From Corbicula japonica (Eukaryota; Mollusca; Bivalvia; Venerida; Cyrenidae): DNA of 64,000 nucleotides. The stretch lies in contig JAZAYU010000220.1 of NCBI GenBank assembly GCA_038501625.1, positions 620,001 through 684,000 of the forward strand, in the 5' to 3' direction. Positions 33,512 through 44,682 of this stretch are shown here, one piece after another. The position numbers and the translations under genes were made by a program. Numbering within the stretch: position 1 is the first letter of the stretch; the number at the start of each line of letters is the position of its first letter. The notes beneath the pieces were generated by a model that was not told the DNA's origin, ran no database searches, and saw only the letters and a program-made list of their open reading frames with translations.

Positions 33512-33780
33512 TCGGATGTTAATGATACTTTGGGAAAATGTTAACAGGCATACCGGGTAATATCACGGCCAAGTTCGATAACAAGCCAAATTGCATCACC
33601 TACTTAAGAGTTATGGCCCTTTATTTATACAAAAAAAAAGGCAAACCGGCCATGTTCACTCTCTTACTCCGATCTTCATGAAACTTGGGGGAAATGCTAA
33701 TGGGCATAATCTTTCAGCCAAGTTTGATAACCAGCCAAATTGCTTCAGCCACTTCAAAGTTATGGCCCTTTATTGATACA
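33512..33780 (+). repeat. Two tandem ~149-bp units
   Basis: GCCAAGTTCGATAACAAGCC at 33568 and GCCAAGTTTGATAACCAGCC at 33717, each followed by CCAAATTGC and GTTATGGCCCTTTAT. It lies directly downstream of the 145-bp core element. Confidence 0.8.
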
Positions 33781-34039
33781 AAATTTTGGACGGTCTTACT
33801 TTGTGGCACTTTGGCACTCTTGTTGTAAATTGATTTTGTCACAAAAACTTAACATTGGCTAAAATTATGCAATTTCTCAGTTTTTCTTCATTAAACTTTC
33901 AAACTTTATTGCTTTTGAAAATACTATTGTGACAAATAAAACATTCTTAGGTCTAGGACAAATTTCACAGTTAAGCCCCTTTTTGTACTTGGATTTTGTT
34001 GGCTATAACTTTGTCTTTTCTTAAACTTTCAAATAATAT

Positions 34040-34230
34040 TGTTTATGACAATGGGGTCGAGACGAAGTCAGTCATTAAATATAGATCAAATTTTTGTGGG
34101 GGTGGTGGATAAGGTGGAGAACCTGCATGTTTCCACTACTTTGAATGAACTTTTGTCCACATGTCATCACCAGTGAAAATATGGTATAAGAACTTACAAC
34201 CTTCATATTTAAAACAAATGTCACCCTTGA
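34040..34230 (-). pseudogene. Mariner-type transposase remnant (tentative)
   Basis: One minus-strand frame reads FLYHIFTGDDMWTKVHSK, a stop, then WKHAGSP and PPQKFD. This resembles the mariner transposase core, where TGDE.W..H is followed by W.H.GSP.P.KF. It is short, contains a stop and has no recognisable ends. Confidence 0.4.
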
Positions 34231-34374
34231 TGCACTTTGTCTTGTGTCAACTCTCTTGGCACCCACCTAGCACTAAACTTGCTCATACCTAGGTATTCAT
34301 GTGAAAGTAATTGATGAAGCTTGATGTCTGACTACTGCCTAAACCATGTTTGAGAAAATCTCAGAAGACTCTCA

Positions 34375-34480
34375 TGCAGTTTGAATTTAAACCTGCACAT
34401 GGATCAGGAGTCTGATGCTCTGCTTCTAGATGGCAGACTCGTAGTTTTAGCGGGTCAGACACAAGATTTCTAGAAAAGGA
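34375..34480 (-). mobile_element. Possible tRNA-related SINE head
   Basis: The minus strand has AGCAGAGCATCAGACTCCTG followed at tRNA spacing by a degenerate B box (GGTTTAAATTC). The cloverleaf does not close. Weak. Confidence 0.25.
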
Positions 34481-34833
34481 TTCTGACAGTCTTACGAATT
34501 TTTTTTTTAAATTTCACCCCACTTACTACTGTTGCCCAAAAAGAGGATTTGAGTTACCTGACTGAACGACCTCTGAATCTGCCCCTTGTGTCAGAAAGTA
34601 GCATGATGAATTAAAAAGTTTGCATGGTGTTAAAAAACGTTATTTACATGACAAATAAGTATAAGCATTGGTTCTATCATTCAAAGCATCACTTAACTGA
34701 CAAACAAATAAGTATAAGAGTATAAGCATTGGTTTTATCTTTTAATATAGAAAGGCCGACAACGATATTTAGAGACGACAACGATATAAACAGTTATTTA
34801 GCCTGTTTGTCAAAGACAACAACAAAAACCGGT

Positions 34834-37800
34834 ATGGCAAAGCATCACCCTGATCTGATTTTTTGTCGAAAACAACCGGGAGTTGGTACGTATTTGCAAT
34901 AATTTCCCCTTATATTTTAATAAATAAGACGGTGATTTAAGGTACACTTAAAATTACATTTAAATGGAAACTAATAGTTGATAAGACGTCAAAAAACGTT
35001 GTAGCGTCCATTCCGGATCAAGATCTGTTCCGGATCAGTATCATCAACCGCGAATGCCTGATTAGGAATTATTCCATAGTCAGTCTGTTATGAATTTTAT
35101 AAATTGCTTTTTTAACCAAGCCGCTTAATCCCCAAGTTTACATTACATTTTGTTGTTTTCATTTCGTTAGAAATGGGTACTAGACTCTTCATTCACAGAG
35201 AAGTTAACAAAGTCCTTCTTAATCAACACAATTTCAGAGACAATTCATAGTACAGCAGGGCTTTTTCAGCCTATCACACGGGGCCGATATTCGGCCCCAT
35301 TCCCAATGCAAAATAGCGGCCATTTTTCCCAGTTTAAAGAAAAAAATTCCCAATCTCGTAAATTTATTCCCCTTTTGAACCGATTGCCTTAAAAAATGAT
35401 AAACGAGAAACTATAATATTGAGACTTTTCAAGCGCGAATCGTTTGTTTATTGGCGATCTGTGAAAACTTCTTTCTGTGAAAAATGTATGTACTGGTGTA
35501 AAAACCGGTGTTTACCGTAACCCAAGTTGAAGATGGAGCGCGGCGCCCATGATTCCAGATAACTTATATTATGGTCAAATTATGGTTTGAATATATAACA
35601 GAAATAATATTTTTATTTCGTTAACAAATGATTTTTTCGCGATAATCGTTCGACTGCGTACAAAACAGAAAGGATGAATCAAAAATTGTATGTGCAGTAC
35701 CGGCTTTTATACTGACCCGCGAAAACTAGTGACGAAAATTTAAAAATGTCGTATAATAGTTAAAACTATGCAAAAAGGCCGCAAAAAAAGATGCCAAGGG
35801 TACTCCAAAACTAAACTCTCTGTGGAACAAAACATCAAATGTTTCAAAAGTTCTTTCCCAGTCAGTTGAAGCTTGCCAAGTTTCTAAGGATCAGATGATG
35901 GCCATTCTACTGTATAAGTGATACATCTGTAAAGCTGTCAGAACAAACTCTGGAAGAGATTTGTAACATTTCCAGGGACACTAAAGCAAGGCAAATCAAG
36001 CTATATTGCAGATAAATGAATGTTGAAATTTCCCAATTTGGTTTGATTTGTTGATACTTTTTTTCCCAAATTTGACTATTTACCGCGTCAAAAATTCCCA
36101 GTTTGGGCAGGGGCCTTTTTCCCAAAAACCCCTGAAAAAGCCCTGTACAGTTGTACTAATGATGAGCTGTGAAAATTAAATTATCATTTTTTCAACAATT
36201 TCCAAACATACTTTTATTATATTGTTACAAACAGATGAATATTGATAATAACAGGAGACAATTGTTGAAAAACATGAATTGTGTTAGAAAAGTAATAAAA
36301 TGTGGTACCTGCTATGTTGTCTAATCCGGGTGTCAAAATAAAGCATTCGATGTGCTCTATCGATTTTAACATGTTCGATGCTTAAGTCATCCTTACAGAA
36401 ATTTACAATTTTAATTTAATTTTCACAGCTTATCATTAGTACAACTGTACTATCTGGAAGTATGAAGTACCTTAAGTCCAGTATACTCTAGTCTTAAGGT
36501 AAAGACAATACAGCCCAGAACTAAGACTCTATAGCTTAGCTTTGAGACCATTTCACCCAGATATATTTAGCCTGTATCAGAAATTATATCATACCAAGAA
36601 TAATTGGTATGGTCTTAAAGCTGGGCCTTATCATCTGTGGTTTTGGACCATAATGTCCACCAGTCTGGGCCATAAGGGCCAGCATTTTGGGCTGCATCCG
36701 TATGGGCCTTAAGGAAGGTATGGAAAAATATGTGAAAATTGTCCATGTATGTGTTTTCGTGTATTAATTAATAATTTCTTTAATTTATCTTTTCAGCAAT
36801 TGGAAGACTGTGTGAAAAATGTAAGTACTAACTTTAATATCACAGTAGGAATCAGTCATTTTTACTTTGTGCAGTGCAAAAAGATGGTATTAAATAAATA
36901 CATTTCTGTAAAACACCCTTATAAATAAATACTGGCTCTGATTGAAAGGAAGATGAGAACTATTATATTAATTTAGTTGGTTGAGTTCTTTCAATATTTT
37001 TGTGTGATGGTTTGATGGAGTAAAGTACTGATACTGAGTTAACTCTTTCCTCCATAAATACGCCTTTTTACTCATGTGCGACCACTGTAGATCCAGATGA
37101 GCTGGCACATCCATGCCGTCTGTTTAGGATCTGCACTGGTAGCATTTTGGTCAGAAATAACCTAATGTATAAAAAAGCGAACAGTTTAGATCCTGATCAG
37201 ATGGCACGGATAAGGTGTATCTATGGAGAAAAAGGTTAACCCTTCACTCCATAGATAAGGCTTTTATTACATGGGTGAACTGTAAAGATGCATATCAGCT
37301 TGCACATCTGTAATCTGGATCTCTACTTGTCACCATGTGTTAAAAGGCTTATATATGGATTAAAGGTTTAAACAGTTAGAGCCCAAGTTACTAAGTGGCA
37401 TGCAGGTATGTTTGAGTTAATTTTAAAGTATGAGGGCAAAAGTAAAGACAAATACATCTGTTGTATACAGTTTGATCTCCACATGTTGAAACTGAGACAG
37501 AAATACTGTATAATAATTACAGATTTCACATTAGGTAAACATTTATTTTTGAATTATGACAAAAGTGGTGCATTGTAATTTATTTTTACCTGTGTTCGGT
37601 CCAGCGATCACCACATACAGTTCTGTACTCCATACCCTAGTGTTGCACTGTAGCAAGTCAGAGACGTCACTGAAAACTGCCAGACAGCTGGACTAGACAT
37701 GTGTGTATCTGTAAAACTGCAAAACAAAATAATCATTGTTTTTATGCAGGTGATGGAAAGTGTGTAATATGTGACTCGTATGTACGTCCGTCAACGTTGG

Positions 37801-38503
37801 TGCGTATTTGTGACGAGTGTAACTACGGATCCTATCAGGGAAGATGTGTGATATGTGGTGGACCCGGCGTGTCGGATGCTTACTACTGCAAGGAATGCAC
37901 AATCATGGAAAAAGATGTATGATTATAAAGTATTTTTTTTATAATTCTTAGCAAAACTCGAGCTGTTTTCTTACCTCAATCTGTTCCTAACGCTAGGGCT
38001 GTTGTCTCATTAAGACCATTATCACCCAGCTGTTTGTTGGTGAAATATCTTAATTTTGCTTAAGGTTAAAGTCGAGTTTTGCTTGTATTCTGTGACATTG
38101 ACCAGCTATGTAGAAGTTATATGTTACAAAAGGCTTTCGCAAAATTGAGCAAGAATTGTCCCAACTGGACAATAGTCAGTTATGAATGAAAATAATTATA
38201 AAACTATTTAAGAAAATAAAGGTCATTAAATTTTTGCACTCTTAGCACAGATCATGTCACATTTGTGACCAGTTTGTGATTGTAGCCAAAACTGTTTGAT
38301 ATTAATTCTATCAATTTCTGCAAAATGTTTTGATTTTTACATGGTATTCTCAAACACTTTATCTAATCTAGTATTGCCATTTTAACTCTGTAATCTTAAT
38401 CTGTGTGTTTCAGAGAGATGGCTGTCCAAAGATTGTTAACCTAGGAAGTGCAAAGACTGATCTGTTCTATGAAAGAAAGAAATACGGATTCAAGAAAAGA
38501 TGA
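34834..38503 (+). CDS. PHF5A: PHD finger-like domain protein 5A (SF3b complex subunit)
   Basis: Four exons: 34834-34885, 36797-36820 (24 nt), 37750-37916 and 38414-38503. They sum to 333 nt, giving 110 residues, the same length as the vertebrate protein. PHF5A is a small zinc-knuckle subunit of SF3b in the U2 snRNP and helps form the branch-adenosine pocket. The N-terminus [14 protein letters not shown], the CxxC series (CEKC, CVIC, CDEC, CVIC, CKEC) and the C-terminus KKYGFKKR are all present. Tyr36, which lines the pladienolide/branch-site pocket, and Lys29 are retained. Differences from vertebrates include Pro for Ala at residue 15 and Ser for Cys at 40. Splice phases are 1, 1 and 0 with canonical borders. 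Intron 1 carries a transposon inside a transposon and intron 2 carries two abutting GATC MITEs. Confidence 0.97.
35249..36451. mobile_element. TA-flanked mariner-like MITE, split by a second element
   Basis: The inverted ends are GTACAGTTGTACTAATGAT and its complement (about 38 bp, extending to GCTGTGAAAATTAAATT), bounded by TA at 35248-35249 and 36451-36452. Without the insertion at 35256-36145 it is about 310 bp. It lies in PHF5A intron 1. Confidence 0.8.
35256..36145. mobile_element. 890-bp CAGGG-ended element with TACAG duplication (hAT-like)
   Basis: The ends are CAGGGCTTTTTCAG and its complement, with TACAG at 35251-35255 and 36146-36150. CAGGG-type termini suggest hAT, though only 5 bp of duplication is exact where 8 is usual. 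Subterminal regions repeat TTCCCA motifs. No intact transposase. Confidence 0.75.
37039..37239. mobile_element. GATC double-hairpin MITE with internal deletion, PHF5A intron 2
   Basis: TTAA at both ends. The second hairpin is truncated (GGCACGGATAAGGTG). It shares TTAA 37236-37239 with the next copy. Confidence 0.88.
37236..37371. mobile_element. GATC double-hairpin MITE, short copy abutting the previous one
   Basis: TTAACCCTTCACTCCATAGA to GGATTAAAGGTTTAA. Only about one hairpin remains. Confidence 0.8.
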
Positions 38504-39205
38504 TCTGGATCGTTTTGCTTGGTGGATTGTTTTACACTTTATAGCAGCAGTGTTAATGAATATTATGACAGATGGTTGATTAATAATGGACAAAGTGAGC
38601 TAGGTTGTCAACTTGCAAGACTTTTAAGGCGAGGGACTGAAAGAATATATGACACGACATCCAACATTTAAAATGCAGAGGCATATTACTCTGGAATTAG
38701 CCTGAATTCCAGATTTTAGTCTTAACAACTTTTTTATGATTAACTGAAAAGTTTCATACCATAGGGGCACCAATTCGTTATTGTTACAAGAAACAAATAC
38801 TTATTGGTACAAAATACTTTAGTTACTAATACAAGAAAAAATAGAATCTGTGTACTTGCTGTGAAAAAGTCAATGCTTTGACCTATTTGAATCTTTGCTA
38901 AGATTGCTCAAGCATATAAAGCATGTATAATTGGCACTCAGCTAGTACATTCCCATTTTTAAAATTTTGGTCTGTTTAATGACACTGGTAAAAGAACTGC
39001 AGTCAGGTAGTCCCCAGTTGAAAACATGAGGTCATAATGACATTTTTAAGTACTGAATGTATTTAGTTTGATTTTCCGATGCAAAGATACTTCTTGCATA
39101 TACAGGTAGTTATGCATTCTTGAGTTCAGACCGAATCTGGGTATCTTTCAAATATGTAAGTCATGACACAGGAAAATGTGTTTTCAGGGATATTTTTAAG
39201 TCCTG
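38504..39205. other. PHF5A 3' flank
   Basis: Probable 3'UTR and intergenic AT-rich DNA. No other gene is recognised. Confidence 0.5.
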
Positions 39206-39332
39206 GGTTGGAGGTTATAAAACTGAGCATGGAAACCAGTCTCAAATCTCAAGCATCTGATTGGCTGAAATGGCCAATCAGATGCTTGAGATTTGAGACT
39301 GGTTTCCATGCTCAGTTTTATAATCTTGGGCA
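39206..39332. mobile_element. CWG palindrome MITE with exact CTG duplication
   Basis: CTG at 39203-39205 and 39333-39335. Its centre is shortened: GGCTGAAATGGCCAATCAG, lacking the usual GCGACCAGTCGC. Confidence 0.92.
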
Positions 39333-39335
39333 CTG

Positions 39336-40148
39336 GAGGCCTAAGGATCCGATTAAATTTAAAATAATCTCCTAAATTTGATGAATATTAAGTTCAGTAC
39401 ATCATGACTACCTACATCCACCCATACATCACTCCCATTTTTCTAAATTCATAACCATAGTTTGAACTTGAGAAAATTGCCATGTGTGTATGAGGCAGCA
39501 AATGGGTATCAAAACCCTCCCCCTCTTCTTTTTAACAAAAAACTATACATTTTAAACACAATCAAAAATATACAAACATAAATTCAATGAAATAAATAGA
39601 ATTATTAAATTTTGTAGAAGTGCAGGATGGTGTCCCCATTTATGGTTTAGGTTTGAAATGAAGTCCCAGACTTGTACAAGTTTCTGTCACACTATGATAA
39701 TCTGCTTTTTATTTTGACATAATTAAGTCAATGCATGACATTTCAACATAAAGCAGTTATGTGGGAAATTCTGTCACTTTAATATGACATCATTTTATTA
39801 GTGCCAACAAGTGTATGTTGAATTGCTTGGAATAGTTTTGTGCTAAAATTATTAATTAACACATCTCATAAAACTTTCTTCACATCTTTTTTAATGTAAT
39901 TAAAATTTCATTTAAATTGTTTAACATAAACCTTAAATGTCTGTTATGTCTACTTTATCCAGTTAATATTGAAATTAGAAAACTAAAATTTGGCTAATTT
40001 CCTTAAGAAATTCAGGAATATGTTAAAAATTTCAAACACTATAATGACCAATTCCAAACATGTAAACATTTAAATAATTTCACAGAAAAAATGCATCACT
40101 ATAATTAAAATGTCAGAGCAAGCTTCATCCAGTACAACCCAATAGTTT
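39336..40148. other. AT-rich region, no gene seen
   Basis: No coding or repeat signature is recognised. Confidence 0.4.
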
Positions 40149-40325
40149 TTAACCCTTTATGGGATATGCCTACAGATCAGGATCTACAATGTTCGTTTTT
40201 TTATTCATTAGGTTATTTCTGACCTAAAGATCATTATAAAAAAAGATGGATGTGCTGGCTGATCTAGATCTACTCTGTTCTCATGTAATAAAACCTGACA
40301 GTGTATATTTGGAGTAACAAGTTAA
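40149..40325. mobile_element. GATC double-hairpin MITE, degenerate
   Basis: TTAACCCTTTATGGG at the left and TTAA at 40322-40325. The first arm of hairpin 1 is deleted. Confidence 0.8.
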
Positions 40326-40585
40326 ATTTCTGGGTGTTAATTGCATCAATTAGCAAAACTACCAATTGTTGTTTGAATTTGAATGAGATCATGATTTTAC
40401 TGTCATTGAAAACATTTCTCATTGTTTTTACCAGATCATTGTCCTTTTTATATAGCAAAGTAAAATGTTTTTAAAAATTATTATTGTTTGCCTTTTATTG
40501 TTATTGCGGTATGATTTTACATCTCAGTTTTTCAGAACTTTATGTTTTGTTTCTGTTTGAGATTTTATGTTGCCTGTGACACCAG

Positions 40586-40724
40586 GGCCCAAGATCATAA
40601 AACTTAAATTGGAGACAAGTCTCAAATTCCAAGCATCTGATTGGCTGAAATGGTGACCAGTCACCATTTCAGCCAATCAGATGCTCGAGATTTGAGACTG
40701 GTCTACTGATTTAGATCTTGGGCC
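40586..40724. mobile_element. CWG palindrome MITE with exact CAG duplication
   Basis: CAG at 40583-40585 and 40725-40727. Termini GGCCCAAGATCATAAAACTT and GATCTTGGGCC. Confidence 0.93.
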
Positions 40725-40779
40725 CAGGTTAATTCATTGAGATCTTACTGTCCAGCGGTTTTGATTGTCTGGTAGTCAC

Positions 40780-41585
40780 ACAACTTTAACCTAATAGTTA
40801 ATGTTGCTTTCACTTTAACAAACTGTTAAATTTAATAAATTCTGATTAATTTTTGAATTGTGTCGCTATGAAATGACTAACCTAAAACCTAATGTTGCTT
40901 AAACTTCATCTAAGCTGTTGAATTCTGATAAATGTTTTGAATCCAGAAAAATATTTGGATTGTGCCCCTTTGAAATGACTTAAACCTGAAACTTAATGTT
41001 GCTTAAACTTCAACAAAGCTGTTGAATCCTGAAAAAAATTTGAATTGTGTCCCTTTGAAATTACTTTTCCCTGAAACTTAATGTGGCTTAAACTTCAACA
41101 AAGCTGTTGAATCCAGAAAATATTTTGGATTGTGTCCCTTTGAAATGAATTTTACCTGAAATTTAACATTGCTTAAACTTCAACAAAGCTGTTGAGTCCA
41201 GATTAATTTTTAAATTGTGTCCCTTTGAAATGACTTTTACCTGAAACTTCAACAAAGCTGTTAAATCCAGGTTAATTTTTGAGTTTTGTCACATTGAAAT
41301 GACTTTAACTTGAAACTTAATTTTGCATAGAGCTTCAACAAAGCTGTTGAATTCAGAATTATTTTTGAATTGTGTCCCTTTGAAATAACTTTAACTTGCA
41401 ACTTAATGTTGCTTAAACTTAACAAAGCTGTAAAATCCTGGTTAATGTTTGAGTTGTGTCCCTTTGAAATGACTTTAACTTGAAACTTAATTTTGCTTAT
41501 CACTTTAACAAAGCTGTTGAATCCAGATTAATTTTTGAATTTTGTCCCTTTGAAATGACTTTAACATGAAAATTTTGTTGCTTAT
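40780..41585 (+). repeat. Minisatellite, about nine units of ~85 bp
   Basis: The phrase AACAAAGCTGTTGAATCCAG with TTGTGTCCCTTTGAAATGAC and CTTAATGTTGCTTAAACTTC recurs. AAGCTG starts at 40912, 41016, 41101, 41186, 41255, 41341, 41425 and 41511, with an earlier degenerate unit from about 40780. Spacings of 84-86 dominate; one unit is 104 and one is 69. Confidence 0.9.
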
Positions 41586-42007
41586 AACATCATAAGCATT
41601 TGTACATTTGATTCACATACACATTATTGTGTTTCTGGCTTTTCAAAATGTCTGAACTGAAATATTGATTTGGCTATAATAACAATGTCCAAGTATATTT
41701 ATGTAACTGCCAGGAAACTGTCATTATCAACATCTGTAGAGCAACTTACAAAGGTCATGAAATAACAATAAACGTGACAGACAGTTTCTTTCTACAACTA
41801 AGTGTAGCTAATATCTTAAACAATGTTTGTAGTATTGCAGTGAAAACACAGTACATCTCAATTTCTCAATGCATTATAAAACATAGGATCACATTTCACT
41901 TTCTGCAAGCAGGTTGCACATGTGTTGTGAAACACTAAACTTTAGTGCAAGGAATAATACGTAATTAATTGTTTTCGAGTTAAATCTTATTGATATGCTT
42001 TGTGCTT

Positions 42008-42150
42008 TCCTCCATATAAAGGCCTTAAGGTGTGGGCGAACAGTGTTATTCCAGATCAGTCAGAAAACCCATGCTGTCTGATCCAGTGCAGATCTAGATG
42101 TGCTGGCAGATCTGGATTCACACTTGCTATAAAATGCAAAGAGGGCTAAT
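42008..42150. mobile_element. GATC double-hairpin MITE, deleted copy
   Basis: CTTTCCTCCATATAAAGGCC at the left, parts of both hairpins and a decayed right end. Confidence 0.7.
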
Positions 42151-42728
42151 TTATTACAAAATTTTAGACCTCCAATTGCACAGTTTCACTGAATTTAAAA
42201 AAAAATGCAAATCAGAAGTCTGAATTGTTTCAGAAATATATCATGTATGATATATATTCTGTTTGTTTTAAATAAGAATATTTCTTCCTCCTTTTAAAAT
42301 ATGCACAAGTCATAATCCTATAGTGAAAATGAAATTTTAGTTAAGCTGACATTTTGCCGTTAACTTGATGGTTGCGTTTAATCCTGGTTCATTAAGTTCA
42401 TGGCAAACTAAGTGACCTGTACCACAATGAAAATTGTTAATAACATTATCAGGGTTTACTTTTTGCAGCTTTCCCAGTTTAACCAGTGTCATTAGATTAA
42501 GGTTTGTAGCTGAAGATAATTTTTTGTTCTTTTCATTTTTCTGATGTCTAGTATTTTGAAGCTGCTACAAAATATGCTACAGTAAATTAAAAGACCTCAT
42601 AAAAACCATTCTAATCATAAGACCACTATTTCAATGTTTCTTTTCACAGTTTTTGCACTATTTTCTACCCCAGAATAAATACCACTCCACTATTAAAATC
42701 ACATTTTTTCAGTTTCATAGAGAGTCTT

Positions 42729-42904
42729 CAGGGACTGGCTAAGGTTGTCGGAACAGCGAGTTTTTCCAATTTTAGGGAGAAGTCAACTAAGATTTTGACT
42801 TCCTGTACGAAACATATAGAGAAAAACTCCCTTAACCTAGCAGAGGGAGAAGTTTTGGACATTTTGGAGACTATTTCTCCCAACTCTCACTAAGCCATTC
42901 CCTG
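42729..42904. mobile_element. Short element with CAGGGA inverted ends
   Basis: CAGGGACTGGCTAAGG at the left and the complement of CTAAGCCATTCCCTG at the right. A separate CAGGGAATGGCTTAGAGTGAG lies at 48639, suggesting a second truncated copy. Flanks show no clear duplication. Confidence 0.5.
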
Positions 42905-43074
42905 GCCTTAATAGCAGTGTTTCATGGTAGGGCAAAACTCCTAATTGAGAACAGCCCAAAATTAATACCACCTTGATAATAAGATCACTATTCCAATGTC
43001 ACATTTTGCAGTTGTGCTCTATTTTCTACCTTAGTATAAAGACCACCCACTATTAAGACAAACCAAAACTAGTC

Positions 43075-43313
43075 TTAACCCTTTACTCTATATATACACC
43101 TTCTGTGTGGGTGACCAGTGTAGATCCAGATCAGCCTGCACATCTGTGCCTTCTAATCAGGATCTGCACTGATTGCTTTTCGATTTAATAGGTTATTTCT
43201 GACCAAAAAGCCAACATTGCAGATCCCGTTCAGATGGCATGGATTCGACATCTGATCTTGATCTACACTGGTTGCACACATGTTAAATGCAAATATATGA
43301 AGTAAAGAATTTA
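43075..43313. mobile_element. GATC double-hairpin MITE, near-complete
   Basis: TTAACCCTTTACTCTATATA at the left and ATATATGAAGTAAAGAATTT at the right. Confidence 0.85.
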
Positions 43314-43578
43314 TACAGGGGTTTCACTATATAAAAACAAATGATTATCAGAAATATCTTAACTAAATGCTTTTTAGGTGTCCTGAAGAAAGAACAAAAC
43401 AAAGTAAATTGATGTTAGGTGTCAACCGACAAACCAAGAGTGATTACTGTATACTGTATAAACATCTGTGTGTTGCCTGAAATTATAAACAACTAAAGTT
43501 GTATTGTGTTTGCAATTTGTTTCTAGACACAATAATCAAGTCCATTTCGAAAATCTATAAAGATTGCCAATGAATCTA

Positions 43579-43757
43579 CAATCAAATCTGTACTAAGCAG
43601 CCACCCGAGGGAGTGACAAAAAATGGCTGCTTAACAAAGGTAGCTTTTTAATACAGGTAAAAATTTAAAACAAAATGTCAGTTTATGACATATTCAAATT
43701 GACTGTTTACAACAGGTGGTTGCTAAATGCAGATGGCTGCTACGGCAGATTCAACTC
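43579..43757. mobile_element. TA-flanked pogo/mariner-like MITE (tentative)
   Basis: CAATCAAATCTGTACTAAGC at the left and the complement of GCTACGGCAGATTCAACTC at the right, each next to TA. The subterminal CAGCCA recurs on both arms. Diverged. Confidence 0.5.
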
Positions 43758-44017
43758 TAATATTTACATTAAATGACCATTTTGAGGACAACATGGAAAC
43801 CAGCAGAAACTAAAGCTTGCTGCTAGGCTCATTAAAATGCAAAATGAATATGCATTATCAGGAATGGCCACTCACTTTAATCAGTAGTGAAGCATTTTGC
43901 CACTCAGTTTGGATTTAAACAGATTTAGTAGTGTGCACCAACCTTACACTGGCCCTGTCAGGTTCTCATATTAGACAAAAGACCTCACATATTATTATCT
44001 TCATTTGTTTCCCAAGG

Positions 44018-44053
44018 GATAAAAGCCTTATCACATAGAGTAAAGGGTTAATA
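44018..44053. mobile_element. GATC MITE right-end fragment
   Basis: GGGATAAAAGCCTTATCACA followed by TAGAGTAAAGGGTTAA only. Confidence 0.55.
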
Positions 44054-44434
44054 AGTATTTAAACAAGAATGATAAAACATGGAATCATTAAACCATGTGA
44101 AACAATTTCAGTTGCTTGCATCAAAAATGATAACTTCTTATTGACTGATCTTTGAATTATGGCAATTAAGACAAACCACAAACAAATTTCTTTTTTCATT
44201 TCCCACCAATTAATTGTGGCTTCCTGTTAAAGGCTGGCAAATTGTTTAATTTCCAGATGAACATTAATTAGTGGTCTGTAACCTGTTTAGTTCTACATTT
44301 CATAGTGGTTTGATCTGCCCAAGGTACCCATACAATAAGTACCCCACAAATATTTATGAATTTGCAGTATCACCAACAGCTACTTCTCATTTCAATTCTG
44401 CATAGATCTGTCAAGGAACATATAGGATGAAGAA

Positions 44435-44682
44435 TTATCCCTTTATTCCATAGATACACAATTATTGCATTGGCGAACAGTGTAGATCCAGATCAGCCGG
44501 CACATCCGTGCCATCTGATCAGGATCTGCACTGTTTGCTATATGATTTTTTTTTGTTTTTTTTTTCTAACCAAAATGCAACCAGTGCAGATCCTGATCAG
44601 ACGGCATGGATGTACCAGCTGATCTGGATCTACCCTGGTCGCACATGCGTAAAAATGTGTATATATATGGAGGAAAGGGTAA
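44435..44682. mobile_element. GATC double-hairpin MITE, near-complete
   Basis: Both hairpins intact. The left end is mutated to TTATCCCTTTATTCCATAG and the right ends GGAGGAAAGGGTAA. The centre has a T-run expansion. Confidence 0.88.

Noticed and set aside
37693..37902. Minus-strand open frame of 69 codons
   Set aside because: It is the antisense shadow of PHF5A exon 3.
34834..38503. Functional link between PHF5A (branch-site recognition) and the acceptor duplications in neighbouring genes
   Set aside because: The proximity is most likely coincidence. PHF5A acts in trans on all introns and nothing in the sequence ties it to these loci.
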